The notes beneath the pieces are model-generated. The model was not told the origin of the DNA, searched no databases, and saw only the letters and a program-made list of their open reading frames with translations. A program made the translations under genes and the position numbers. 33,055 nucleotides of DNA from Gammaproteobacteria bacterium. GTDB lineage: Bacteria > Pseudomonadota > Gammaproteobacteria > Arenicellales > Poriferihabitantaceae. The stretch covers positions 1 to 33,055 of the forward strand of contig JAUVBY010000013.1 of assembly GCA_030590945.1 (NCBI GenBank), given 5' to 3'. Below are positions 25,871-33,055 of this stretch, piece by piece. Every line of letters begins with the position of its first letter. Within the stretch, counting starts at the first letter, position 1.

Positions 25871-28800
25871 ATGCGCACCCTTCCCACTGAATTAATCGCT
25901 TTCATTGCGATTGCGTACGTCTCAATTCTATTTTTCATCGCTTATCGCGGTGATAAAAAAACCAGCGGCGGGTTTTTTGCCCGGCACCGAACCGTGGTCT
26001 ATAGCCTGTCGCTTGCAGTTTATTGCTCTTCATGGACTTTTTTTGGTGCCGTCGGTTCGGCCGCCCGCAGTGGTTGGGACTTCTTTGCTATCTATCTGGG
26101 GCCAATACTGGTCTTTGTACTGGGTTACAAAGTTATTCAGCGCATCATTATCATCAGCAAGCAATACAGTATTACTTCGATTTCTGATTTCCTGTCCTCG
26201 CGTTACGGAAAAAGTAGAAGCATTGCGGTCCTGGTCACCTTTATAGCAGTTATTGGCTCGCTGCCCTATATCTCTCTGCAGCTACATGCCATCTCAATCA
26301 GTTTTACCACGCTGACCACGCCGGTCAACAGCGCTGAATACTATCGTGCCGTAGACAGTCTCTGGTCAGACACCGCATTCTATGGCGCGCTTATCCTGGC
26401 GTTATTTAGCATTCTATTCGGCACCCGACATCTAAGCGCAACCGAGCACCACCGGGGTATGATGAATGCAATCGCATTTGAATCGATCGTTAAACTCATC
26501 GCGATTCTGCTCGTGGGCCTGTACGCGACTCAACTACTGTTTGCGCAATTTGACTGGCACCAGATCATGCGACAGCCTTTTGAGCTGACCTCGATCAATA
26601 CTGAAACCAGCCGGTTCTCACTATCCGATTTCACCACTAAACTGTTGCTCAGCATGAGCGCTATCATGCTGCTGCCCAGACAATTCCAGGTAACCGTAGT
26701 AGAAGCAGAAGACCATCGGCAGATGGAATCCGCACGCTGGCTACTACCCCTGTATTTGCTATTGATCAGCCTGGCCGTGGTACCCATCGCGCTGGCCGGG
26801 CTGATGTTGCTTCCCGGCAGCGGGAATGCCGATTTTTTCGTTCTTCATCTACCCCAGCAAAACTCCGAGTTTTCGCTCGCTATGATCGCCTTCGTTGGAG
26901 GCATTTCAGCCGGGACCGGCATGGTGATCGTCGCCTCCATCAGCCTGAGCACCATGGTTTGCAATGACGTGGTGATGCCTTTACTGATTCGATCAAAATA
27001 TATCGATATACAGCAACGCCCGGACCTGAGCCAGTTAATCCTGCGCATCCGCAGGGTAACCATTGTGCTATTGCTACTCAGTTCATACGGTTATTTCAGG
27101 CTATCGGGCAACAATCAGCAACTGGCCAACATGGGTCTGCTTTCCTTCGCCGCTATTATTCAGTTTGCCCCGGCGATGATTGCCGCTTTATACTGGCAAG
27201 GCGCGAATCAACGAGGCGTACTCATGGGCCTGGGTATCGGCTTTATCACCTGGGCCTATACTCTGCTCATGCCCAATTTTATTTCGCCTGAGACATTGAG
27301 CGCCACCTTTGCCCAAACAAGCTGGCTGCATCCGCATCACTTATTTAATATTCACTTCAGCTCCTCCCTGACCCACGGCGTAATTTGGAGCCTTGTCCTC
27401 AATACAACGGTAATGATCATCGGCTCGCTCCGATACGCACCTTCCATGCTGGATAAAATTCAGGCCAGCATTTTCACCCACACCTATGTAGAGCCCGAGG
27501 CTCTGAGTCAAGCGGCCAATTTCGCCGCCAACGCAACCGTAGCGAACGCAAAAATACTCTGTGTCAGCATAATCGGACATGCCAGCACTGAACGACTATT
27601 TAATCAGCATGAACAACAGCGTGATGACGAATTAATTGATACCAACATTGTAGACAAGAAACTGATTGAAGCCATCGAGCGCGCCATCGCAGGGGTTATC
27701 GGCGCGTCTTCTGCCCGACACATCATCACTACCCAGTTACTTGGCGAGGATGTGTCCGCTGAAGATCTGTTTGTGATGATGGATGAAACGTCGCAGGCAC
27801 TGCGCTTTAACCAGGATATTCTGCAGGCGAGCTTTGAAAATATCTCACAGGGCATTAGCGTGGTAGACAAAAACCTCAAGCTGGTGGCGTGGAACAGCCG
27901 CTACCAGGCGATGTTTGAATACCCTGATGAGCTACTGAAAATTGGCACTCCAATTGAAGATCTCATTCGTTATAACGCCGAACGTGGCGACTGCGGCTCC
28001 GGTGAAACCGGATTTTTGATCGAGCGTCGCCTGAGCCATTTGCGAAATAGCGGCGCCTACTCTTCAGAAAGGAAACGCCGAGGCTCCTACATTAAAATAA
28101 ACGGCAACCCCATACCCGGGGGCGGCTTTGTCACCAGTTTTACCGACATCACCGAACAAAAAAATATCGAACTGGCGCTCAGGAACAGCGAATCACGCAT
28201 TCGCCTGTACACCGATAATCTTCCCTTGATGCTGTGTTACATCGGTCGCGACGAAAATGTGCATTTTTCTAACAAGGCCTATAACCAGTTCATCGGCAAA
28301 TCCCGTGATGAGATTCAAAATGTTTCGGTTCACACGCTATTTGATCATATACAATTTAAAGACCGGGAAGGACATATTGAGTATGCACTGGAAGGCAATA
28401 TTACCGAATTTCACTGCAGTCGTCAGAATGACACGGGCCAGACGACCTATTACCAGGTTAATTACATACCGCAATTTGTCAAAACGGGCGAGGTTGACGG
28501 GTTCTTTGCGATTTATCAGGATATTACTCAAAGCGTCGAAGCATCAGATTTACTCAAAAAAACCAATGAGCAACTCGAGGACAGAGTTACAGAGCGTACC
28601 CGGGACCTGGAAGGCCTTAATCGACAGCTCAAATCACTCACCAAAAGTAAAACACGTTTCCTGGCGGCTGCAAGCCATGATTTGCTGCAACCCATTAACG
28701 CTGCACGCCTGTTCACCAACAGTTTGATCGACCAGCCTGAATCGCAAAACCAGCGCGATGTTAATTTACTGCATAAGATCGATTCTTCACTGGTCGGCGC

Positions 28801-29761
28801 AGATAAACTGCTTCGTGCTCTACTCGATATTTCCAGACTTGATACGGGCACATTAAGTCCTGATATCAGCCATTTCGCTATTGCTGAATTAATGGAAGAT
28901 TTAAGCATAGAATTAAGCCCTCTAGCGGCGAGAAAAGGCCTGGTAATTAAATTTAAACCATCCACAGCAATGGTGAGCAGTGACAAGACCCTGCTCAGGT
29001 CAATTATTCAAAATCTTGTGAGTAATGCGATTCGGTATACCTCCTGCGGACGGATTCTGATTGGCTGTCGCCCAAAAGGCGATACGCTACAAATCCAGGT
29101 CTACGATACCGGAACGGGAATCAGCGAGGGGAATTTGCCTTATATATTCGAAGAATTTCACCGTATTCAGAACCCGGCTGACAATGAAAAACAGGGCCTG
29201 GGACTCGGGCTCGCGATCACCAAACGCCTGGCTGAGATACTTAAGCACCCGCTTGATGTTCAATCGAAGATAGGTCGCGGCAGTCAATTCAGCATCACCC
29301 TGCCCCGTTATTTCGGCACGGTACACACCATACCCGAAAGTAAGACCTGGAAGCCAGCAGGAAACCTGGCGGGTATGACGGTGCTGTATCTAGAAAATTC
29401 AGTCGATTCACTGGATGCCATGGCAGCGTTACTGAACAGCTGGGGTTGCGATGTAGTCAAATGCGCCACCTTTGAGCAAGCCAAAAAAGCCATAGGGCAG
29501 CAAGGCCATTCTATCGACATGATCCTCGCCGATTATCGTCTGGATGAACAACAGACTGGTCTGGACTTTCTTAACATCGCACGCGAGTTTGACGAAAATA
29601 CTACCGGCGTACTGGTTACTGCAGAACAGGATCTGGCCATAAAGAAAACTGCGATTGAAAACGGGCATATGTTCCTCGCCAAACCCGTTGAGCCGGCCGC
29701 ACTGAGAGGCATACTGAGGCGATTGGCAAGCATGCGAAAATCAAGATTCGCCAAAGCTTAG
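25871..29761 (+). CDS. Hybrid histidine kinase with N-terminal sodium/solute symporter domain (CbrA-like)
   Basis: Protein of 1296 residues in the inner membrane. Residues ~1-510 form a sodium:solute symporter (SSF) domain of about 13 helices, with YSLSLAVYCSSWTFFGAVGSAARSG early. A linker (~515-650) follows, then PAS domains (~655-770 and ~775-895), a coiled coil (~895-925), and HisKA with phospho-acceptor His936 in AASHDLLQPINAARL. The HATPase has Asn1048/Asn1052 in QNLVSNAIRYTS, DTGTGIS and GLGLGLAITKRLAE. A C-terminal receiver has Asp1221 (ILADYRLDE) and Lys1271 (AKPVEP); its acidic pair is Glu1175-Asn1176. Known relatives sense nutrient state. No response-regulator gene is adjacent. It is divergent from the importer, which it may control. 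Confidence 0.95.
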   Translation: MRTLPTELIAFIAIAYVSILFFIAYRGDKKTSGGFFARHRTVVYSLSLAVYCSSWTFFGAVGSAARSGWDFFAIYLGPILVFVLGYKVIQRIIIISKQYSITSISDFLSSRYGKSRSIAVLVTFIAVIGSLPYISLQLHAISISFTTLTTPVNSAEYYRAVDSLWSDTAFYGALILALFSILFGTRHLSATEHHRGMMNAIAFESIVKLIAILLVGLYATQLLFAQFDWHQIMRQPFELTSINTETSRFSLSDFTTKLLLSMSAIMLLPRQFQVTVVEAEDHRQMESARWLLPLYLLLISLAVVPIALAGLMLLPGSGNADFFVLHLPQQNSEFSLAMIAFVGGISAGTGMVIVASISLSTMVCNDVVMPLLIRSKYIDIQQRPDLSQLILRIRRVTIVLLLLSSYGYFRLSGNNQQLANMGLLSFAAIIQFAPAMIAALYWQGANQRGVLMGLGIGFITWAYTLLMPNFISPETLSATFAQTSWLHPHHLFNIHFSSSLTHGVIWSLVLNTTVMIIGSLRYAPSMLDKIQASIFTHTYVEPEALSQAANFAANATVANAKILCVSIIGHASTERLFNQHEQQRDDELIDTNIVDKKLIEAIERAIAGVIGASSARHIITTQLLGEDVSAEDLFVMMDETSQALRFNQDILQASFENISQGISVVDKNLKLVAWNSRYQAMFEYPDELLKIGTPIEDLIRYNAERGDCGSGETGFLIERRLSHLRNSGAYSSERKRRGSYIKINGNPIPGGGFVTSFTDITEQKNIELALRNSESRIRLYTDNLPLMLCYIGRDENVHFSNKAYNQFIGKSRDEIQNVSVHTLFDHIQFKDREGHIEYALEGNITEFHCSRQNDTGQTTYYQVNYIPQFVKTGEVDGFFAIYQDITQSVEASDLLKKTNEQLEDRVTERTRDLEGLNRQLKSLTKSKTRFLAAASHDLLQPINAARLFTNSLIDQPESQNQRDVNLLHKIDSSLVGADKLLRALLDISRLDTGTLSPDISHFAIAELMEDLSIELSPLAARKGLVIKFKPSTAMVSSDKTLLRSIIQNLVSNAIRYTSCGRILIGCRPKGDTLQIQVYDTGTGISEGNLPYIFEEFHRIQNPADNEKQGLGLGLAITKRLAEILKHPLDVQSKIGRGSQFSITLPRYFGTVHTIPESKTWKPAGNLAGMTVLYLENSVDSLDAMAALLNSWGCDVVKCATFEQAKKAIGQQGHSIDMILADYRLDEQQTGLDFLNIAREFDENTTGVLVTAEQDLAIKKTAIENGHMFLAKPVEPAALRGILRRLASMRKSRFAKA

Positions 29762-29778
29762 TATACCGATCCGGATAG

Positions 29779-31156
29779 CTAGAAATCCGTCTTCACGCCT
29801 CCTTCTGAAATACGTCGCGCGACAAAACCATCCAGTTCGTCTTTAATTGCCGCATCCAGAGGTGGTTTTTCATATTCACGTAAGGCCTGCTGGTAGAGTA
29901 TATTGGCCTTAGTCGCTGCTTCGGGTGATCCCGCTTCCTGCCAGGATTCGTAATTTCGCCAATCTGAAATCAGCGGTGCGTAAAAGGCGTCTTTGTAGCG
30001 TGCCTGGGTGTGTGCTGTTCCAAAGAAATGACCACCGGGGCCCACTTCATCAATAGTATCCAGCGCCAGCTCCTGGTCGTCAATTTGTATTGGCTGCAAG
30101 AATTGCGATACCATTTGCAGCAGATCAACGTCCAGAATAAATTTTTCGAAGGATGCGCATAAGCCCCCTTCTAACCAGCCTGCTCCGTGTTTGAGCAAGT
30201 TACAGCCACCTGTAATAGCGCCCCACAAAGAGAATACCGATTCATACGCAGCCTGGGCATCCACTGCGTTGGCAGCACATACATTTGATGAGCGATACGG
30301 CAGACCGTAGCGTCTTGCCAGTTGCCCGCCGGCGACCGCGGTTTTCATATATTCGGGTGTGCCGAACGCCGGCGAACCGGACTTCATATCCACGTTAGAG
30401 GTAAACCCACCGTACATAACCGGTGCCCCTGGTTTGACGGCCTGGGATAGAACATATCCAGCCAGCGCTTCGGCGTTTTGTTGTGCCAGTGCACCCGCAA
30501 GCGTGATGGGGGCCATGGCGCCTGCCAGCGTGAATGGAGTTATGATGGTAAGCTGATTTAATCTGGCCATTTCGATAATGCCCTCGGCCATGACCGTATC
30601 GAGCACCAGCGGCGAATTAATGTTGACCGTGGTCATGACACTGGTCTCTCGTTCGAACTGAGCCTGATCCACTCCGCGACCGATACGCACCATTTCCAGC
30701 GCATCTAAAAGGCGGTGTTTCTCAGTGGCATATCCACGCAAAGGTTTATCCGTCAATTGAATAAGATCGCGCGTACCTTCGAGATGACGAATTGAGGGGT
30801 GCCAGTCAATGGGCTCCACAGGGTAACCCCCCCACGCAACCGATGATATTAAAATGCTGCGCGAGCTTAACAAACTTACGAAAATCCTCGATATTTCCTG
30901 AACGTCTGCCGCCCTGTAGATCAGAGCAATTGGGTGCAGAACTAACACAATCGAAGACCACGTGATTCCCGCCGATAGTGATGTTGTTCTCGGGATTACG
31001 CGCATGAACTATTATTTTTTCAGGCGCCTGGCCAATGCTCTGCTCGAACATTTCCGGATCAAAACGAACGCGCGCAGAACCTTTGTGGACGATTGCGCCC
31101 GCTTTTGCAAGGATTTCCCGCGCTTCAGGAAGCAAGACATCAAGACCGGTATACAG
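29779..31156 (-). pseudogene. Trimethylamine methyltransferase (MttB) family gene, frameshifted and N-terminally truncated
   Basis: MttB-family proteins transfer a methyl group from quaternary or tertiary amines to a corrinoid protein. The upstream part (LDVLLPEAREILAKAGA through APNCSDLQGGRRSGN to IIGCVGG) is in one frame. The remainder (YPVEPIDWHPSIRHLEG to FVARRISEGGVKTDF) is in another, joined at a run of seven C (plus strand) at 30827-30833. Six would restore one frame of about 450 codons, against about 480-520 in the family. The first ~50 residues, including the usual helix ahead of the IGMD-like motif, are absent: a TAG stands at 31157-31159 and no frame upstream shows them. The downstream ~350 codons are well kept and hold no internal stop. 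Either recent decay, or an assembly error combined with a real truncation. No corrinoid protein gene is near. Confidence 0.75.
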
Positions 31157-31304
31157 CTAACCCCACTGCGCCTTGTTATGCTTAGATCTGGTAGAACATT
31201 TCCGACAATATCGCAGCATATGCAGGTCTAAAGGGCGGCTTCTAGCCCTACTTCCTGATATTGAGTAGCCAACCATAAGTACCTTCATATTTGAGAAAAT
31301 CACC

Positions 31305-32651
31305 ATGGCATTTCCCACACAATCTCCCTACCTCATCATTGGTGCAGGCATTCATGGCTTGAGCACCGCCTACCACCTTGCGCTTGAACTCAAGGCACGA
31401 GGTAAAGGCTCTGGTAAAGATATCATCATTCTGGACAAAGGCGGTATTGCAGCCGGTGCAACCGGAATTGCCTGCGGCGTGATTCGTAATAACTATTTTC
31501 AACCGGCCATGCGTGAATTAATGGCGCATAGCGTGAACATTTGGGAAAGCGACCCCGAGACCTACAGCTATCACCCTGTGGGTTATATGCAGATTTCCTT
31601 TGAAGGCATGCATGCAGATATAGCCTCTATTTACGAACAGCAAAAAGCCATCGACTACACTTCACGGTTCATTGAAGGTGAAAAAGATTGCACCCGCTAC
31701 ATGCGTGGTTTATTTGATGACTGGCAAGCTAAAAATATCACCTCTGTCCTGCATGAAATGCCAGGGGGGTATGCCAATAACACCAAAGCTATGTATGGCC
31801 TGGCCACAAAGGCAGAAGCGGAAGGCGTACGCATAATTACCGGGGTAACCGTGACGGGTTTCGATGAAGATAACAGCAATACGATCAAAGCTGTTAGAAC
31901 CGACAAAGGCACGATTGAAACCGATTATGTGGTGATTGGCGCGGGCCCCTGGGCAAAACAGTTCTGGGGCATGCTCAACATGCCAAAAACAATCAGTATA
32001 AAAAGCTCACAAACCGGTGAACTTGCTGAAAATGTTCCCATGTGGACCTACTGGTCTTTGCAGGAAGGCACCCTGGGGGTCGATCCAAAGATGCAGATCA
32101 CCAACGATGGAAAAATGCCGCCCGTCATTCATGTTGATACCAATGCACCGCTATACTCAGAACACGACGGCCGTTTGATAACGGATCAACTATGGGGCAT
32201 CTATTACAAACCTGATTTTCATTTCGACGGCATACAGGGTGGCGCCGCACCGTTTATTGTAGATAAACCGGCCGATGACGTCGCGGTAGACCCTTATGGT
32301 CCTGAATCACCCGAGTTTATCGTGGGCGAGGATTTCGCAGAGATGTGGGTCTCAGGGCTCGCACATTGTCAAAAACGATTTGAAGGCACCCTGGCTGAAT
32401 ACAAAACTCACGAGCCATCGGGTGGGATTGGCGCATTTACGCCAGATAGTTTTCCCGTATTTGATACCGTACGTTCAAATTGTTATCTGATAGCGGATTC
32501 GAATCACGGCTACAAAATGCTGGGCGTAGGCAAACTGGTGGCCGAAGATATTTGTGGGCAAACATCATCTTTACTCATACCCTTTCGATTTTCCAGGTAT
32601 ATCGAAGGCAAGCTGCATCCGGTATCCAACAGCCCCTTTCCGTGGAGTTAA
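31305..32651 (+). CDS. FAD-dependent oxidoreductase (DAO family)
   Basis: Protein of 448 residues of the D-amino acid/sarcosine oxidase-like family. The N-terminal dinucleotide-binding motif LIIGAGIHGLSTAYHLA has its glycines at residues 13, 15 and 18, and Asp44 ends the second strand (IIILDKGG). The flavin-contact segment GIACGVIRNNYF is near 58-69, a second glycine-rich strand YVVIGAGPWAKQF lies near 207-219, and the C-terminal part reads DSNHGYKMLGVGKLVAEDI. The tail ends HPVSNSPFPWS. Likely oxidises an N-methylated or secondary amine; the neighbouring MttB remnant supports that, but the substrate is unproven. Divergent from the mttB remnant with a weak ribosome site (ttgag). A terminator-bearing repeat lies behind it. 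Confidence 0.9.
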   Translation: MAFPTQSPYLIIGAGIHGLSTAYHLALELKARGKGSGKDIIILDKGGIAAGATGIACGVIRNNYFQPAMRELMAHSVNIWESDPETYSYHPVGYMQISFEGMHADIASIYEQQKAIDYTSRFIEGEKDCTRYMRGLFDDWQAKNITSVLHEMPGGYANNTKAMYGLATKAEAEGVRIITGVTVTGFDEDNSNTIKAVRTDKGTIETDYVVIGAGPWAKQFWGMLNMPKTISIKSSQTGELAENVPMWTYWSLQEGTLGVDPKMQITNDGKMPPVIHVDTNAPLYSEHDGRLITDQLWGIYYKPDFHFDGIQGGAAPFIVDKPADDVAVDPYGPESPEFIVGEDFAEMWVSGLAHCQKRFEGTLAEYKTHEPSGGIGAFTPDSFPVFDTVRSNCYLIADSNHGYKMLGVGKLVAEDICGQTSSLLIPFRFSRYIEGKLHPVSNSPFPWS

Positions 32652-32690
32652 AAGGAAAGGTATACAATCACCTGCCCCTCCTTTATAGAA

Positions 32691-32859
32691 GGTGTCGTAA
32701 AAGCTCCCCTCTTTTTAAAGAGGGGCTGGGGGAGATTTTAATTCCAGACATAATGCGGCACTATCAACATGTTGCCTGTCATTCTAAATCCCCCTCGGCC
32801 CCCTCGCAAGCCTCCCCCTTTTCCAAAGGGGGAGGCTTTTCTTTACTTTTGCGAGCTCC
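32691..32859. repeat. MITE-like GC-rich inverted-repeat element, copy 3
   Basis: Same family and same orientation as copy 1 (970-1140). The left end is ggtgtcgtaaaagctcccctc, the arms are GGGGGAGATTT and AAATCCCCCTCGGCC, and the centre shares cactatcaacatgtt with copy 1. The right outer end (ttgcgagctcc) is degraded relative to copy 1. No open frame of note is present. It follows the FAD oxidoreductase gene by 40 nt. Confidence 0.75.
32810..32844 (+). terminator. Hairpin with T-rich tail in repeat copy 3
   Basis: A 12-bp perfect stem gcctcccccttt/aaagggggaggc is followed by ttttcttt. It fits an intrinsic terminator for the FAD oxidoreductase gene ending at 32651. Confidence 0.6.
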
Positions 32860-32891
32860 TCTTACAGGTGGCATCGTGCGATTAATTTGTA

Positions 32892-32946
32892 TTAACCGGC
32901 ATTACACCGTCGAATTTCGGAGACAGTTTTACTACTGTCCGGTTAA
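32892..32946. repeat. Imperfect REP-like sequence
   Basis: ttaaccgg (32892-32899) and ccggttaa (32939-32946) form an inverted repeat enclosing gaatttcggagacag and ctactgtcc. This resembles gammaproteobacterial intergenic palindromes containing a GGGGACAG-type core, but no associated transposase is in view. Confidence 0.3.
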
Positions 32947-32948
32947 AG

Positions 32949-33025
32949 CGTCATTCCCGCGAAGGCGGGAATCCATAAGCCTGTTTCTGACCGTATTATG
33001 GATCCCCGCATACGCGAGGATGACG
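32949..33025. repeat. 77-bp inverted repeat (CGTCATTCCCGCG type)
   Basis: The 28-bp ends cgtcattcccgcgaaggcgg... (32949-32976) and its imperfect complement (32998-33025, ending gaggatgacg) enclose a 21-bp centre. This is a widespread proteobacterial intergenic palindrome type. The stretch 32652-33055 contains only repeats and no gene that I can support. Confidence 0.65.
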
Positions 33026-33055
33026 ATAAAACGGGATTTAGGTTTTAAGTCTCTA

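Noticed and set aside
29375-29758. Receiver domain of the kinase as inactive because of the Glu-Asn acidic pair
   Set aside because: Phospho-acceptor Asp1221, the Thr in GVLVTAEQD and Lys1271 are all present, and receivers of this kinase type often carry only one acidic residue at the pair.
29779-31005. 408-residue open frame taken as a complete MttB protein
   Set aside because: Its first ~60 residues are an out-of-frame reading of the upstream MttB segment; homology starts only at GGYPVEPID.
31157-31159. In-frame TAG upstream of the MttB remnant as a possible pyrrolysine codon
   Set aside because: In archaeal MttB the amber codon lies in the middle of the protein, not at the N-terminus. 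The frame before this TAG shows no MttB resemblance, and no pyl genes are in the window.
31155-31192. Sequence resembling an integron attC end (gcgccttgttatgc)
   Set aside because: The core-site consensus is not met at both ends, no paired site or integrase is present, and the match is short.
31248-31502. 84-residue minus-strand open frame opposite the FAD oxidoreductase start
   Set aside because: It is antisense to a well-supported gene, contains no recognisable domain, and covers the region where the MttB N-terminus would be expected without matching it.

Overview
The window looks like chromosomal DNA of a free-living gammaproteobacterium of moderate GC content. This is judged from gene content only (rnr-rlmB pair, ygfZ, queE, a YgiQ-type radical SAM gene, an RND efflux operon, a TAT-dependent binding protein), with no database search. 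I see no rRNA, tRNA, CRISPR array or transposase gene. Coding density is high and most genes are on the minus strand.

Layout. 1-996: 3' part of a class V-fold aminotransferase gene (+), whose last codons run into a cluster of GC-rich inverted repeats (about 952-1270). 1308-3086 (-): dimethylargininase-like hydrolase followed by an EamA/DMT transporter. 3167-7689 (-): small ABM-domain protein, RND membrane-fusion protein and RND permease. 7789-11566 (-): surface polysaccharide genes (glycosyltransferase, APS kinase, WbpM-like nucleotide-sugar dehydratase), with the glycosyltransferase directly behind rlmB. 11569-14680 (-): rnr then rlmB. 14878-15759 (+): ygfZ. 15821-19372 (-): queE, ygiQ, marC. 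19498-20337 (+): polyphosphate kinase 2. 20471-25658 (-): a complete five-gene ABC importer of the branched-chain amino acid/amide (HAAT) type. 25871-29761 (+): a very large hybrid histidine kinase with an N-terminal sodium/solute symporter domain, transcribed divergently from the importer. 29779-31156 (-): a broken trimethylamine methyltransferase (MttB) family gene. 31305-32651 (+): an FAD-dependent DAO-family oxidoreductase. 32652-33055: repeats only.

How parts may work together. The symporter-kinase and the divergent importer form a plausible sense-and-import unit for an unidentified small organic solute. The MttB remnant and FAD oxidoreductase resemble gene pairs for methylated amines, and the dimethylargininase at the other end would release dimethylamine. 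A shared methylated-nitrogen theme is therefore possible but is inference. The most notable sequence-level observations are: the MttB gene, with a one-base excess in a G7 tract plus a missing N-terminus; a near-consensus promoter placed so close to the symporter-kinase start that its mRNA would be almost leaderless; a double hairpin after the binding-protein gene inside the importer operon; and a MITE-like repeat family at both ends of the window, one copy supplying the C-terminus of the aminotransferase. I did not find a clearly new defence, mobile or biosynthetic system.
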